From: Narthecium ossifragum
Lineage: Eukaryota; Streptophyta; Magnoliopsida; Dioscoreales; Nartheciaceae
NCBI GenBank assembly: GCA_963920575.1
Contig: OY986974.1
Coordinates: forward strand, 22,489,042 to 22,553,041
Direction of reading: 5' to 3'
Length of the DNA stretch: 64,000 bases
The notes under the pieces were generated by a model. It searched no databases. It was not told the origin of the DNA and worked only from the letters and a program-made list of their open reading frames with translations. A program made the position numbers and the translations under genes. Below are positions 11,647 through 24,263 of the stretch, piece after piece; the first letter of the stretch is position 1, and the number at the start of each line of letters is the position of its first letter.

Positions 11647-13022
11647 TGTTACGAGCGGTCTACTCTTGATCCTCTCGTAATGGGTCTCTACTGCTCCAAT
11701 CGATCAGAATCGCCCTGATCGAACTTGATTTGAGTCCAATTGGCTAAATCTGGATCGAATCTGGTTCAGATGGCTCAGATTGGGGTAGGACTCGACTGGG
11801 TCAAGTCTGGATTGGTTGATTGGCTCTTGGAATTGAATCTGGCTCGGATTGGGCTAAGTGGCTTGGCTGAAACGGCTAGGAGTGGGTTAAGTGGCTGAGC
11901 CAAATCAGAGTGGGCTGAGTCTGAACCAATTAGCTGGCTGAACCAAGTTAGAGTTGGCGGAGCCAACTTGGCTGGGCTGAACCGGAGTTGATCCAAGGGC
12001 TGTGGTTCGCCGGAGTAGATCGCCGGCGTAGGGACGGCGGTGGCGGTCGGGATAGTGGCAGGAAGCGTCGCCTGGAGGTGGGAATGAGATCTACCGGAGT
12101 GGATTGGTCGGAGGTGGGCTAGATCGGCGGGATCTAGAGATGGACGGCGGAGGTTTGGGTTCACCGGCGTCGGGGACGACGAGGGAGGGTTCTGCGGGCT
12201 TTGGAACGTCGTAGAAGACCGGGATCTGCTCTAGGGATGTCGGCGGCGTACTTTGGCGGGATCTGGAAGTGAGATCGGGGTCAGACACGGAAGGGGCGGC
12301 GGAGCTGTGAAGTGGAGGTTGCCAGGGAAGACGCCGGAGAGGACGATGGAGGCGGAGGAGGGGCTGGACGGAGTCGTGGTGGCTCAGGGAAGTCGATGGC
12401 GGGTTTAGGTGGTAGCGGGGGTGGCCGGAGAGTAGAGAACGGCAAGGATGCCGGCGGTAGCTAGGGTACGGGAGAGAGGAAGAAGATGAACAGTGACGAT
12501 GACGTGGCGGTGGGGTCGCTGACGTGGCGGAGAGAGAAAGTGACGGGGGAAAGAGAAACACTGGTGGAGGCGGTGCCGGCTGCGGAGAAGATGACCGACG
12601 GGGAAGAAGATGAATCTATGGTGGATTTCGGGTGGAATCTACTTTACTTCTACTCCTATGATATTCTACTCCTATGATAATTTATCAACTACTCTTAATC
12701 ATTCATCTCATGCATTATCATAATACAAACTACTAAGGTCCTTTTATAGAGACCTTGACAGAGTCCTAATCCAACTAAATAACCCCCTTGCTTAATGAGC
12801 AAGTAATAAGGTTTCTGACTCAACTCAACTTCCTAACTCAAAGGGACTCTTAATTAATTCCTAACCATCAACTAGGACTCAATAAAAGACTAATGATAAA
12901 TACTAATTAAATACTCTAGTTTGAACTAGGGAAGTCCAAGTAAAACTAGGAAAGAGGCTGAACCAGTTTGGTTCCTCTTCTGGGTTCGGGTCCAGTTGGT
13001 CGAGTCGGATCGACTCGTATCA
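11647..13022 (-). mobile_element. Solo LTR related to family A, opposite orientation (B)
   Basis: It has termini TGTTACGAG and CTCGTATCA and target duplication AAGGG at 11642-11646 and 13023-13027. About 12630-12950 is homologous to the minus strand of family A, including the TATA region (reverse TATAAAAG at 12741-12748). The remaining ~1 kb, GC-rich at 11980-12620, is specific to B; open frames there have no recognisable domain. Confidence 0.8.
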
Positions 13023-13346
13023 AAGGGACCCACGTCCTTGCTTGGATGGGCCCACGCCAAGGAGTTGGCTGCACCCAAGTCCCTTTGGGCGTTCTAAGCT
13101 CAGCCGGCCAAAGGAATCCTATTCCTAGCTGGTTTGCTTACTTAGATGATTTCCTAGTTAGTAGTTATCTTGATTGAGTCAGTTTCCTAGTTTGAGTTCA
13201 GTTTATGATTTGCTTTATTAGTTCATATTAAGAGTCCTAGTAATCAGGAAGTTTGAGTTATGATTGAGTCTTAGTAGGAAAGTATGGTTACTTGCTGATT
13301 AAAGCAAGGTAGTTCTCTAGTTGGAGTAGAACTCTCTTGAGGCCTC

Positions 13347-13354
13347 TATAAAAG
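13347..13354 (+). promoter_or_regulatory. TATA box in the family A LTR
   Basis: TATAAAAG sits in a context conserved in three family members (13347; reverse near 12741 and near 33832). It is the likely core promoter of the LTR. Confidence 0.7.
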
Positions 13355-14250
13355 GACCTCTATAGCTTGTATTAGGTCATGGACAAATTTATGAGAGTTA
13401 TTATAAAGTTAAGAGATATTATAGGAGTAGCTGTAATGTAGGAGTAGCCATAATTTAATATTCCACCATCACCAGCCCTTCCCACGTTTCTCTCTCCAGT
13501 TGGCCTTCTCCACCAGCCAGCCACCACCATCATCACCGCCGTTCGCCGCCACCAGCAACGACTCCAATCCCTGGCGTCCTCCTTGGCCGCTGCCCCTCTT
13601 CTTCCACCTCCCTTGGCGTGGATCTCCAAGAGAAGCCAGCCAACCCTAGAGGAGCTGCAAGGTATCCCTCTTCTCATCCGTCTCCTCTAGTCTTCGTCTT
13701 CATCGTCGAATACCTAGGGTCCTTCTCCTAAAACCCTAAAGGTATCTCTCGACCTAGCCATAGATTTGGCTAAAGAGGATCTGAGATAAGGCAAGAGACC
13801 CGGTACGAAAGCCCTTGAGAAGGTGCATCGTATCAGTCGTAGTGTAGATCCCTACTGAGCTTAGTGCTCACACCTACCCGGGCTGCGTTTTGCAGGTGCA
13901 GGCGTCAGTTCTTCCTTTGTGGCCCCTACCGGGCAGTTGGTTGGCGGTGCGGCGGCGCCAGGTGGAGTCTGAGAGGTGGCGATATTTACTGCTTTTACCC
14001 TTATGTTAGTTAGTCTCCTACGGGAGTGATGTGTATATTGGATCTTCCCCTCTCCGAGGTTTTGTATATTATTTTAACACTTGAGTTTTTAATCTGTGGT
14101 TCGAGGCTTCTTTATCATAATATTGTTTTAATTGAGGGAGACCCATAGGTTAGAGGGAACCCTCGTCGTTCTTTTTCCGCGTTGGTTAGGTTCCGGTTCG
14201 CGTCCCCCGGCCCGGTTGGGCTTTCACGGGTCGGGGCGCGACAGCACCGG

Positions 14251-16624
14251 TGTGAGGACCTGCCCCTCTACCCCTGTGGCTCGCTGTAGACCGCAAGGGC
14301 AATTTGGTAAATTGCGCCTTGTTGGTTTGTTTCACACCCGCGTGTGCACACACTGGCCTTGTCTGTGTTCGTGTTTGTTTAGAATGGCTAGGTGAACCCG
14401 GGATCGAAAGATCCGGACTTGGGCTTGAGTTCTTGCCCAAGTTTAGCTTTCAGCACACAAATGATCGATCCTCTATGGCTAAGGGATCGATCCTCTTCGT
14501 GCCAGAAAGCCTTGTGAATCGTCACAAGGGATCGATCCTCTTCGTGCCAGAAAGCCTTGTGAATCGTCATGAAGGATCGATCCTCCCTTGAGTAAGGATC
14601 GATCATTCATAAGTCGGTTGGTTTTCTGCTTCGCGAGGACGGCCACCGCTGGCCGTCGCTCTCCCCTGTCAGAGGGGGAGGACTTTCTCCTCCCCTCCCC
14701 CAGCTTTTTCCCCTCTTTCCCGGCTGTCCCCTCCCCCCTTTCCCCTCCTTTTCTTCTTCCCTTCCTTCCTTCTTCTTCTTCTCTTTTCTTCTCTCCCGAC
14801 GTTGCTCTTCCCCTGTTTTTCCGGCAGCCACCTTCTCCTCTTCCGTTCTCCCTCCTCCGAACACCAAATTGGGTGTTCTTTGGCTCGTTGGATCCGTGAC
14901 AACTAGAGCAAGATCCCTGAAGTGGTTTGGAGGCTTGTTGGTGATCAAATCGCGGGGAATCAGCCGAGGAAAGCGCAGCTAGGTAGGGTTATACCTACTG
15001 ATGTTCTTTTCGGGTTTTCTTGAGATCTAGCCGTTGGATCTTGTTTATCCTTGCTTTGTTGGTTTCCTTATGCCTTGTAGAATAACTGATTCAAGTTTCA
15101 TGTTAATCAGTTGAGATTTGAGTAGGTTTTATGGATGATTAGTCTCGGATTTCTGGTTTTCTGCTGTTCCTGAGAAACAGCCGGCTTGCGGCGAGTTTTC
15201 CGGCCGGTGAGTACATGATCTTGGCTTTTCATAAACATGAGAGTTGTATCTCTACTCGTTAGATTTCCATTCCATCTTGTTTCGTATTTTTCCGATTTAT
15301 GTACGATTTCTGGTGAATTGTTTGCTGGAGGGCTGCGTTGCAGCAATTAAAGGGTAAGTTGGTTTAATCAGCGATTTTTGATTAATGTTTCCCGTTAATT
15401 CAACCGTTGGATGTTTATGAAATTTGGATATGATGATCCTGGTTTATACACCTACTGGTGACTAAGTTGGATCTTGAATCCGACATCGTTTGGATGTCGG
15501 ATCGACGGGATCAATTAGCCCCTAAGTAGAGGCTTTGGGTGTTTTTGAATATAATATTATATTTCAAAATATAATATTATATTGTGCTTTGTTCATCATC
15601 GTTTTCGGGGTTGCTTCCCGTTGCAGGAGTCCGCGGGTGACGGTCGCGGTACCGTCGTAATGCCGGGACCCGCTGCGGATCGACTGGCAGCGGTTGGTGG
15701 TACCGCTGCAGCGATCCAGTAGACTTATATGATGTTTGACATACTGTTGCATGCCTTTCCTATTATCTGTGTATGTCATAGCATGCATTCTTGTTGTGTG
15801 CATTAGTTGCATTGGTTAGGGCGTGGGTGATCTTTGGGTCGCCGTCCCGAGGCTGGAAGCTCGGACTTAGCCCTAGGACCGGGGTTGGGCTGTTAGGACC
15901 CGGTTGAATTGTGATGTCCAGTCATTTCGATGATAGGCTTAGATGACTGGTACACTTGTGGCTTGATGTTTGTAGAGGTCGTGTCGGCCTTGAGTCGGAT
16001 GTTGAGGTGTAGCCGGTGTCCCACTGTGCTGACCTTGCAGTGTCGGGTTCCTGCAGACGCTGTCGCCAGTGTTGTTACTGTTATTGAGTGCCGTCCCTGG
16101 GCCTCAAGGACACGCGGTGGGGTTATGGGACCCTTGTATACACCTAGATCCTACTCGAGGGCGACACTGTTGCGTTTCCCTCTTTCTTCTGTGTGTCGTA
16201 GTGTAGATCCCTACTGAGCTTAGTGCTCACACCTACCTGGGGCTGCGTTTTGCAGGTGCAGGCGTCAGTTCTTCTTCCTTGGCCCCTATCGGGCAGTTGG
16301 GTGGCGATGCGGCGGCGCCAGGCGGAGTCTGAGAGGTGGTGATCGATCTTTATTGCTTTTATACCCTATGTTAGATAGTCTCCTACGGGAGTGTTGTATT
16401 TTTGAATCTTCCCCTCTCCGAGGATTTGTATAATCACTTGAGTTTTAAATCTGTGGTTCGAGGTTTCATTATTATATTGTATCTTTATTTTGGGGATGCT
16501 TTTGGTGAACTGCTAGGGAGACCAATAGGTTAGAGGGAACCCTCGCCAGCTTTTCTTCCGCGTTTGTTAGGTTCCGGTTCGCGTCGCCCGGCCCGGTTGG
16601 GCTTTCGCGGGTCGGGGCGCGACA
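14251..16624 (+). mobile_element. Solo LTR, family C, copy C2
   Basis: It runs from TGTGAGGACC to GGGGCGCGACA (2374 bp) with target duplication ACCGG at 14246-14250 and 16625-16629. The left duplication overlaps the right duplication of C1 by three bases. It carries five GATCGATC sites, including pairs 14463/14485 and 14575/14597 and a 45-bp tandem duplication at about 14483-14572. Confidence 0.92.
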
Positions 16625-16629
16625 ACCGG

Positions 16630-19600
16630 TGTCGTCCGTTCCCTCGCCTGACAGCGTCTCCCCCCGTGCTGGAGACGAGCGAGTAGGGATTGGACGCGTG
16701 TCGTCTTTGTACTTTCGAAATCTCGAGAGGTGAACCTGCTAGGGTTCAGAGACGGTGTTGGAGATCCTTCGACAGTAGAGGACTGATTGAAGGAGGTGAC
16801 CTGGATCCCGGATGTTTTGGACATCCTGGAGGATCGCTTGCTTGGGAAGCTGTTGTTTTCTTGCCTTCTCAGAAAGCGATTCGTAGTGGCGCTTGTCGGG
16901 GCCACTAGGGACACTGTTGGTTGTGTGTTGAGAACAGTTCGCGTACTGTTCTCTGGCACCTACCCTTGGAGGGTGGTGCAGTTGGGAGTACCCTCCTCTG
17001 GTTCTGGGTACTCGCACCACGTGACGACACGTGGGTTGGCTGGTTCATCTGGCTCGGTAGGCTAGCGCGACACCAGGGTGCACCCTGGACTGTGTACTAG
17101 CTACTGAGACAGGTGACTTGAGGGTTGACACCGGGCAGTTGCCCGGGGGTTGACGTTCCTGCTTCTGAGGAACGGCAGGGTTGGCCATTGGCAGAGGCAG
17201 TGGTTTCAGCATCAGCGACAACCGTGGCAGCAGCAGCGTTGTGCCGGTCCTTTGAGAGGTAGCCTGGGCTGCCATACTGAGAGGTGTTCCACTGGGTGCT
17301 CGAGTGCTAGCCGTTGTGGGTCTTTTTCCGCCGAAGGTGCTGGTTGCGAGGGACGCTGGGCGTTTACCGCAGAGCAGTCGGGCGTGACACGCGGCGTGGG
17401 CCAGAGCGGTGGACTAGTGCCTCAGTTGGGGTAGGTACCTTGGACAGACGCGGGAATTCAGATTCCAAATAGAGGCTTGCTAGAGTGGCTTCAGCAGCAG
17501 CCAGTTTCAGAGCCGCCAGCTTCGACGTTCAGCTTTCAGATTCAGCCTTCAGCTTTCGGAGCTTCTCGCAGCTTGCGTTTTCCTTGTGGCTCTGGGCTTC
17601 CCCCTTGTGACTCGTTCCCGTGTAGCCGTGTTGGCTTGGGACTGGAGTCGGGTGTGGCTTTGAGAGTAGCCACCGTTTGAGCTTGGGTTGGTTGCTCTTG
17701 TCGGGGCGTTTCCTAGAGGTTGGGAACCTCTAGGTGTCCGTCGCCCACGTGTGGTACACGTTGGGGTTCGACGGCCTCGGTTGCGTCGGTTGGCCACGCA
17801 CCGGGTTGTGCTTCTTTTGCCGTGGGAAGGTGTCGTGAGTACACCTGACGGCGTTGTTCGCTCTCGTTGAAGATCGCGGTTCAGCGATCCTTCTGTTTGT
17901 CGAGAGCTGGGGTTTGTTCACCGGCTTGTGGTGAACTTCCTCCCCGTTGTTTTCGAGCGTGCTCTGGAGAGCAGCTTCCTCTCATGTTGTTGTTGTTGTT
18001 TGTGCAGCTGTCCTTTCTGAAGAGCTTTCTGATTGTCGCCTTCGCGGGACACCGAGTCTGAGGTTGAGGTTCCTTTGGGCGGTCTTGAGCGTTGCGAGTT
18101 CGCACGTGGGTGCTAGCAGCGTTTGGAGAGTCGAGGACTCAATCGGCCGAGTCGGTAGCTCGGGACTTCGTTCGCCCAGGTGTGTTGCCTCAGAGTGTGT
18201 TCCGGTTCTCACTGTGGATGGTTCCCTCCATAGATGCATAGACTTCAGGAAGCTGGACGGTGTTGCAGCACAGAGTATGCGCCCGTTACAGTGTAATGAT
18301 GGTGGATTAGCAATTGAGAGACTCGTCGACTCCTTCAGAGTTTGACCTTCGCATCGACTACACCAACTGAGGATTCGGGGTTGTGACATCCCAGAGACAG
18401 CCTTCCGTACGAAGTGTGGACTGTAAGAGTTCATAGTGATGCCGTTCGGTCTGACAAACGCACCAGCAACCTTCACAGATGTGATGTGGATGATCTTCAG
18501 GCCGTATCGTGTTCAGTTGCAGTGGCGTCGTCGACAGCATCATATCTACTGGTGCGTTGAGGAGGAGCACGAGCGATGTTTGGCGTTTGCATCGCAGCTG
18601 CCGAGGGTGTATCGGCGTTATTTGGCTCCCAGCTCGAGGTGTTGACCTTCAGACGCAGGTTTCGACCGACAGGCAGTCTCAGCGGTAGGCAGATCGATTG
18701 ATTCAGCTGGGCTCGACACATATGTGCGACGACAGAGGTCGAAGACGGTGTTCGAGATTCAGTAGAGGCATCTCCAAGACTGCGGGACCGTTGACCAGAG
18801 TGACCAAGAGACCGGAGCTTTTGCCTTAAAGTCACTGAGTCAGTGCCTTTAAGGGTGATAGCCACCAGCAGTTATTAGAGAGGCTAGAGCAGGTTTGGCG
18901 GATTGTCAGGTCAGCGGAAGCAGACAGTCAGTTGGATCGGGTTTCGAGGATCAGATTCAAGATGACTTTCCCTTCGGTGGTTGCAGCATCCCAGCTCTCC
19001 AGGCCAGAGTGATATAGGCCCAGGGTATGTATCCGGAGCTCGTGGAGATCCGTGCTGCGGTTGGTACCGAGCACGTGACTGGGAGCTGGACAGCATCAGC
19101 AGATCGCAGGTTGTGCTTCGTTAGCAGTGTTGCAGATCCGGCAGATCTATTGCAGCCTCCCTTCCAGTGTCAGAGTGGGAGCGGAAGCACACCATGGCGG
19201 ACATCATCACCAGATTGCAGGAGGCAGCTGGGAATAGTACGTTCCTTTGCTGGAGTTTGCCGAGTTCAGCAGCCATTCAGTCCAGACGGATGTGGTGCCA
19301 TTCGAGATGTAGTACGGCATTTCGTGCCATTCATCCAATTGCTCAACCGAGGTTGTTGAGGCATCAGTCCACCATCCCAGGCGTCGTCAGACAGTCCTCA
19401 GGGAGATCAGCATAGAGCAGACAAGAGAGCTACTCAGGTCAGAGGCGATGATCTTTGGAGTTCTCAGTTCCTGGCAGAGTGTTCCTGAAGGTTCCTTAGT
19501 GTAGAGGACCAACCAGAATTGGCAGAGAGCAGAGACCAGATGAGGTGGAGGGCGAGGCAACCCTACTCCGAGAGCCTGCACCAGAACCATGACGGCGTGG

Positions 19601-20668
19601 AGCGATGATGACATCAAGCCTATAGAGATTCCTGACGGCTTTAGTAGACAGTTGGTACTACCCCAGAGGTGGAGTAGCAGATCCAGAGTTGCACGAGGAT
19701 ACCCTACGTGAGATTCACTCCTCTCCTGTTGCTATTCATTCAGGAGGCATGGAGGTATATCGTGGATTTAGTCATCAGCCTGGTTGGCATCAGATGCAGA
19801 GATCAGATTCAGAGGTCAGATCCAGAGACCAGATGCAGAGGTCAGGTCAGCACATGCCATGTGAGATGAGTATGTGTGCTACATAGCAGTCCACATGTCG
19901 GAGAGGTGATCAGATGGCGTGATACTTCAGCTTCCATCACTTCAGACCATGATTCCAGGATCACAGACAGATTCTAGTACAGCTCTTAGAAGTCGGTGAC
20001 CATTTGTTGACCTTCAGCACAGCATCTCGCGGTACAGATGGACAGGCGATCAGAGAGGACCATTCAGATCCATGGTGACGTGCTTAGAGCACGTATTGTT
20101 GATGCAGACGTCTGACGACGAGAGCACATCCCCATAGCGGAGTTTGCCTACTTCCGCAGTTGACGGCTCAGCACCGGCGTTGCACCTTTTGAGGTAGAGA
20201 GGTCAGTGCAGATCATGTCAGAGGTGACAGCCGTGAGAGTTCGCAGTTGGCGACAGAGGGTTTGGTTACCGATCAGCTCTACTTACACACTTGTCAGTTG
20301 TGTGTCCTACCGCCACATGTTCGGTGTTGAGGAAATACAGTCAGTATCCGTCCCACGTGATCAGACACGACGACATCGTAGTCGAGGAGGACGTCACCTG
20401 CATGGAGCAGTCAGTGCAGATTGTGGGCAGACGAGATCAGATACTGAGAGGCAGATCGATACCGTTGGTGGTGATCAGATAGAGGCGTGGTAGCGCAGAG
20501 AGCTCGACGTGGGAGCAAGGGGAATGCATGTGCCAGTGGTTTCCTCGGTTGTTCGACCTAGCAGGTAGTTTTCTTTGTGTGGGCGTTCGTGCCACTAGGA
20601 CTAGTTCGTTCTTCTTTTCTGGCCCTACCCTTGAATTTCGGGACGAAATTTCTTTAAGGGTGATAGGT
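16630..20668 (+). mobile_element. Internal region of element F, highly degenerate
   Basis: It joins 9879-10083 once the two solo LTRs are removed. No long ORF survives; only reverse transcriptase remnants (18210-18645) are readable. Close to the 3' LTR, TTCGGGACGAAATTTCTTTA at about 20637-20656 is the typical end of a Tekay-type polyprotein and untranslated junction. Everything else is unrecognisable. Confidence 0.75.
18210..18645 (+). pseudogene. Chromovirus reverse transcriptase remnant
   Basis: Short stretches in more than one frame match the reverse transcriptase of Tekay/Del-type gypsy elements: DGSLHRCIDFRKLDGV (about 18219-18265), DIPETAFRTKCGL, then after a stop codon (TAA near 18427) [16 protein letters not shown] (about 18430-18477). 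The catalytic YVDD-type motif region is scrambled (about 18530-18560). No gag, protease, RNase H, integrase or chromodomain is readable. Identification as Ty3/gypsy reverse transcriptase is firm; activity is impossible. Confidence 0.75.
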
Positions 20669-23255
20669 TGTGAGGACCCGTACCTCCAACCCGGTCCGAC
20701 CGCGTTAGGTCGAGGGCCTCGCTTTGTGTTATGGCCCGGTTGGCCTTGGGATGCGATCGGTTGATCGCATCGCTGCTTTTGACCCCAGTGGCATTTTGGT
20801 AAATATGCTCCCTGGTGGTCAGTTTTACACCCGCGTTGCACACATGGCCTTTCATTGATGTATGTGTTTGATTAGAACCTTTAGGGCGCTTCCGATCGTA
20901 AGATCGGAGCTCGATCGGGAGAGATCGAATCGGACGGCTGTGATGGATTCCAGCTTTCTATTTAAGCCTTTCTTTCTCCTTCTTTCCTTCTTTTCTTCTT
21001 CTCCTGCGTTCTTTCTTCTCTCTCTCCTGCGGCCGGCTGTGCTAGGGCTTCGGAGCGTGGCTTTCGAGGAGCGGCTTCTGGCGATCGGAGTTGAGGAATG
21101 CGTGGAGGAGCTACCCTATTTCATCAAGTAGGTGTTTCTACCTCGATCTTAGGATCGGGTTCTCCTAGGATAGGTTTATTGTATTTTCGTTGTAGGAGTA
21201 CTTCTTAGAATGTTGTGTGGCTTGTAGCACATGTGATGTAGCTTGATTCTTGTATTCCTACGTTGCGAAATCGATATTCTAACGGTTGGTTTTCGTATTA
21301 TCGCCGTTTTGTCGGTTTTCGTCCATTTGGACCTAGATAGGAGATTTAACCGTCAAAAATGTGATTTTTTTATACCATTGGCTTCCCCATCATCTTTTAT
21401 GCATGCTTGCAAAGTTTCATAAGTTTCCTATTTGATTTGATCCTTGAAATCCAAGAAATTGGATTCCCGGCACTGTTCTGAGGAACTGTGCCTGAAGCTC
21501 GATGGTCGATCGGTGCATCGACCGTTGAGTATTGATTTGTGCTTTCTGGGCCTGACGGTCAACCGGCGGATCGACCGTCGCATCGCCCGTCAGGCTCTGT
21601 CGGGTTTTTGACCTCCCACGGTCGATGCATGGATCGACCGTGGGATCCTCCCTTTTCCCGTTTTGCCTCACGGTCGACCGTCGGATCGACCGTCAGGCTT
21701 TGCTTGGTTTTGGGGTCTCGACGGTCGATGGACCGATTGACCGTTGCCCGATGGTTTTTCCTCGTTTTGGCCTCACGGTCGACCGTGACATCGACCGTGG
21801 CCTCCCGGTCGATCGCCGGATCGACCGTGACATTGTCCGTGGGCCTTTGGACTTGGTTTTCTGGCTTTCCTTGGATGGTTTTGGTTTGTGATTAATATCT
21901 AAACATGTTAGGAAGCATGTATGTGGATCTTATGAGGTTTTCAAAGGATTTCTATCGAGTTTGAGGATCGATTCGAGTATTTTCCGTTGTGGACAAATCA
22001 TTGGGTTTGGATTGCATTTAATACATGTTTGATTGTAGTTAATTGTTTATTGGTTTGCTTAACCATTAGCTAGCTATGAGTGCTAGTTAATGAAGAATTG
22101 TGGAACCTTAGCCTGTTGCCGGCGAGTGCCGAGGGCTATTGTATAAATGTGGCCAGTTACCTGCGGGGTAACTGTGGAATCTTAGTCTGTCAGGTGCAAG
22201 AGAGCACTGAAGACTATTGTATATCTGTGTTCATGCTTTGCTCAGATGTTTGTTTGGTAGAATAGACATTCTGTATTCTGAGTGCTATGCTTACCCTTCG
22301 GCTAGTTGTAAGCTATGCCTAGCCCTGTATGATTAGTGACATCTTGTTGCATGCTTATATCTTGTTATCTGTGCCTAAGCATTGCATGCATCTTGATTGC
22401 ATTAGAGGCATTTGAGATTAGGCGGACGATGGGTTGATCGCCGATCCAAGGCTCTCGGGTAGCTCGGATCTAGCTTTAGGACCGCGGTTGGGTAGTCAGG
22501 ATTAGGGTGTGATTGTTTGATCAGTATCTCATGTCTTTTGAGGATGCACGCTACTTGACTCTGATCAGTGTTTGAGGTTTACAGGTCATGTTGTCTTCCA
22601 AAGCCAAGTGCTAAGGATGGATGTTGATGCGTTCCCGACGTGGTTCCCCAAGGCTTGGTATTCCAGCTTGGGTAAGGGTGATCTTGCATGTTACTGTTCC
22701 TTGGCATGCTGGTAACTTATTCAGGAGAGAGGTTTCATGACAAGAGCCATTGGGACATCAATAGGGTTATGGGACTCGTGGCGTTCGTTAGACTTGAGCT
22801 GGGAGACAACACTGTTGTTGTTTTCCTCCCTTCAGTGTGCCGTAGAGTAGAACCCTACTGAGCTTATCGCTCACTCCTACCCGGGCTGCGTTTGCATGTG
22901 CGGGCGCCAGTTCTTCTTCAGTAGAGCCGGCGAGATCAGCTTTGGTGGCGCGACTACATCCAGAGGTGTTTGAGGTTGCTGGAGGATTAATTGTTGTACT
23001 TTGGCAGATTTTGTAAATTATGTACATTTCGAGGAATTTTGAGATTAATGTATAATATTCTTTCATTGGAAGATTTGTATCAAATGTTGAATAGTACAAC
23101 TGATGTTATGTAAATTGAATATCTGTTTACCCCTGGATTATAAATTGTTTAAGTTTATCTATAATTCCGGTTTGTATCGCGCCATTTGGAGATGAATAGT
23201 GTAGGTTTCCCCTCACACCTCGCCTCGAATGGGTTTTCTGGGTCGGGGTGTGACA
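20669..23255 (+). mobile_element. 3' LTR of Tekay-like element F
   Basis: It runs from TGTGAGGACCCG to GGTCGGGGTGTGACA (2587 bp). It is preceded by a purine-rich AAGGGTGATAGG and the end of the internal domain. It pairs with 7310-9878. It abuts the interior of a reversed LTR at 23256, so F probably inserted into that LTR. Confidence 0.88.
21498..21848 (+). repeat. Array of seven paired TCGA-core palindromes, 12 bp apart (3' LTR of F)
   Basis: It is the counterpart of the array at 8105-8465. All seven units keep the 12-bp core spacing. Several differences between copies are C-to-T or G-to-A at CpG, and in unit 1 the two changes leave G-U pairs in the RNA form of the stem. Confidence 0.82.
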
Positions 23256-24263
23256 AGCCAAGTGAAAACTGCTTCCTGTGCCACAAGGGATCGATCTCCT
23301 TTATAGAAGGGATCGATCTCCTTACCACAACAGGACGGGGTCGCTCCCGGTCGACCTAAAGGGATCGATCCCACCTACCATTGGGATCGATCCGCTTTAA
23401 GCTTGGCAGTACCCGTCCCTGTCAAACCAAATTGGATCGATCCCCACACATACTGGGATCGATCCAAAGTGTGACTAGAGACCCACCGGCACCAACCACT
23501 AAGGGATCGATCCCCCCTACGAGGAGATCGATCACGCTCGGGTTGAGCGTGACGCCATATAAGTGATCGATGGGATCGATCCCAATGGGTTCACCGGCGG
23601 CCGGACGGCGAGAAATACCGCCGAAAAACTCCACCAAATTCCACAAAACTCTGGGATCTGGTAATACGAGGACCAACGAGTCCAAAACCGGTGGTTTCTT
23701 TGAAAAAAACATGTATTTCGACGGATCTAAGCAAAAGAACATAGATCAAACCCCAAACTCCAAAAAATCTGGAAGAGATTGTAGGTACGATCCCTACCTA
23801 TGCAATAGCAGCTTCAATCCTAGCTGCTACGCCTTAGATCTTCCTCAAACGAACTCAAATCCAGCAAGAACACATTTGAAATCTCGGAAATCCAAAAAAA
23901 ATCAAAAGAGAACGGTCTCGTTTGTTTTATAGACAAACGAACCGACATAAGGGAGATCGATCTCTCTTGAGAAGAGATCGATCTTCCTTGCCAGATCGGG
24001 TTTGACTTCCTGGCACAAGGGGATCGATCTCTTAGCTAGAGAGGATCGATCCGACTTGTCCAGAAAGCTAGACTTGGGCCAAAACTCAAGCCCAAGCCCG
24101 GATCTTTCGATCCCGGGTCCAACTAACCATTCTAAGCAAACATTACCACAAACATGGTCAGTGTGTGCACACGCGGGTGTGTAACTAGCCGACTAGGTGC
24201 AATTTACCAAATTGCCCTTGCGGTCCACAGCGAGCCACGGGGGGAGAGGGACGGGTCCTCACA
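23256..24263 (-). mobile_element. Partial LTR related to families C and D (C5)
   Basis: Read in reverse it starts TGTGAGGACCCGTCCCTC at 24263 and keeps the leader GGCAATTTGGTAAATTGC, the phrase GATCGAAAGATCC, and GATCGATC pairs (23289/23311, 23363/23385, 23435/23457). Its 3' part is missing, cut by element F. A TATA-like TCTATAAAACA (reverse) lies near 23925. Confidence 0.75.

Larger units (their letters stand above)
11612..13835 (+). mobile_element. Solo LTR, family A (contains B)
   Basis: The termini TGATACGA and TCGTATCA are perfect inverted repeats, flanked by target duplication GTCGT (11607-11611, 13836-13840). Without B it is 843 bp. A TATA box lies at 13347-13354. The same family occurs truncated and reversed at 33511-34196. 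Its lineage is not clear from the LTR alone. Confidence 0.85.
10089..14243 (+). mobile_element. Solo LTR, family C, copy C1 (contains nested A and B)
   Basis: It runs from TGTGAGGACC to GGGGCGCGACA with a perfect 5-bp target duplication GCACC at 10084-10088 and 14244-14248. Without the insertion at 11612-13835 and its duplication it is about 1.93 kb. It has a GATCGATC pair at 10301/10323, a pyrimidine tract at about 10406-10590, and the shared 3' block around 13838-13890. No internal region accompanies it, so it is a solo LTR left by LTR-LTR recombination. Confidence 0.9.

Noticed and set aside
12091..12561. Open frames in the GC-rich part of element B
   Set aside because: Overlapping Ser/Pro/Arg-rich frames on both strands with no domain; they lie inside an LTR-like insertion with a target duplication.
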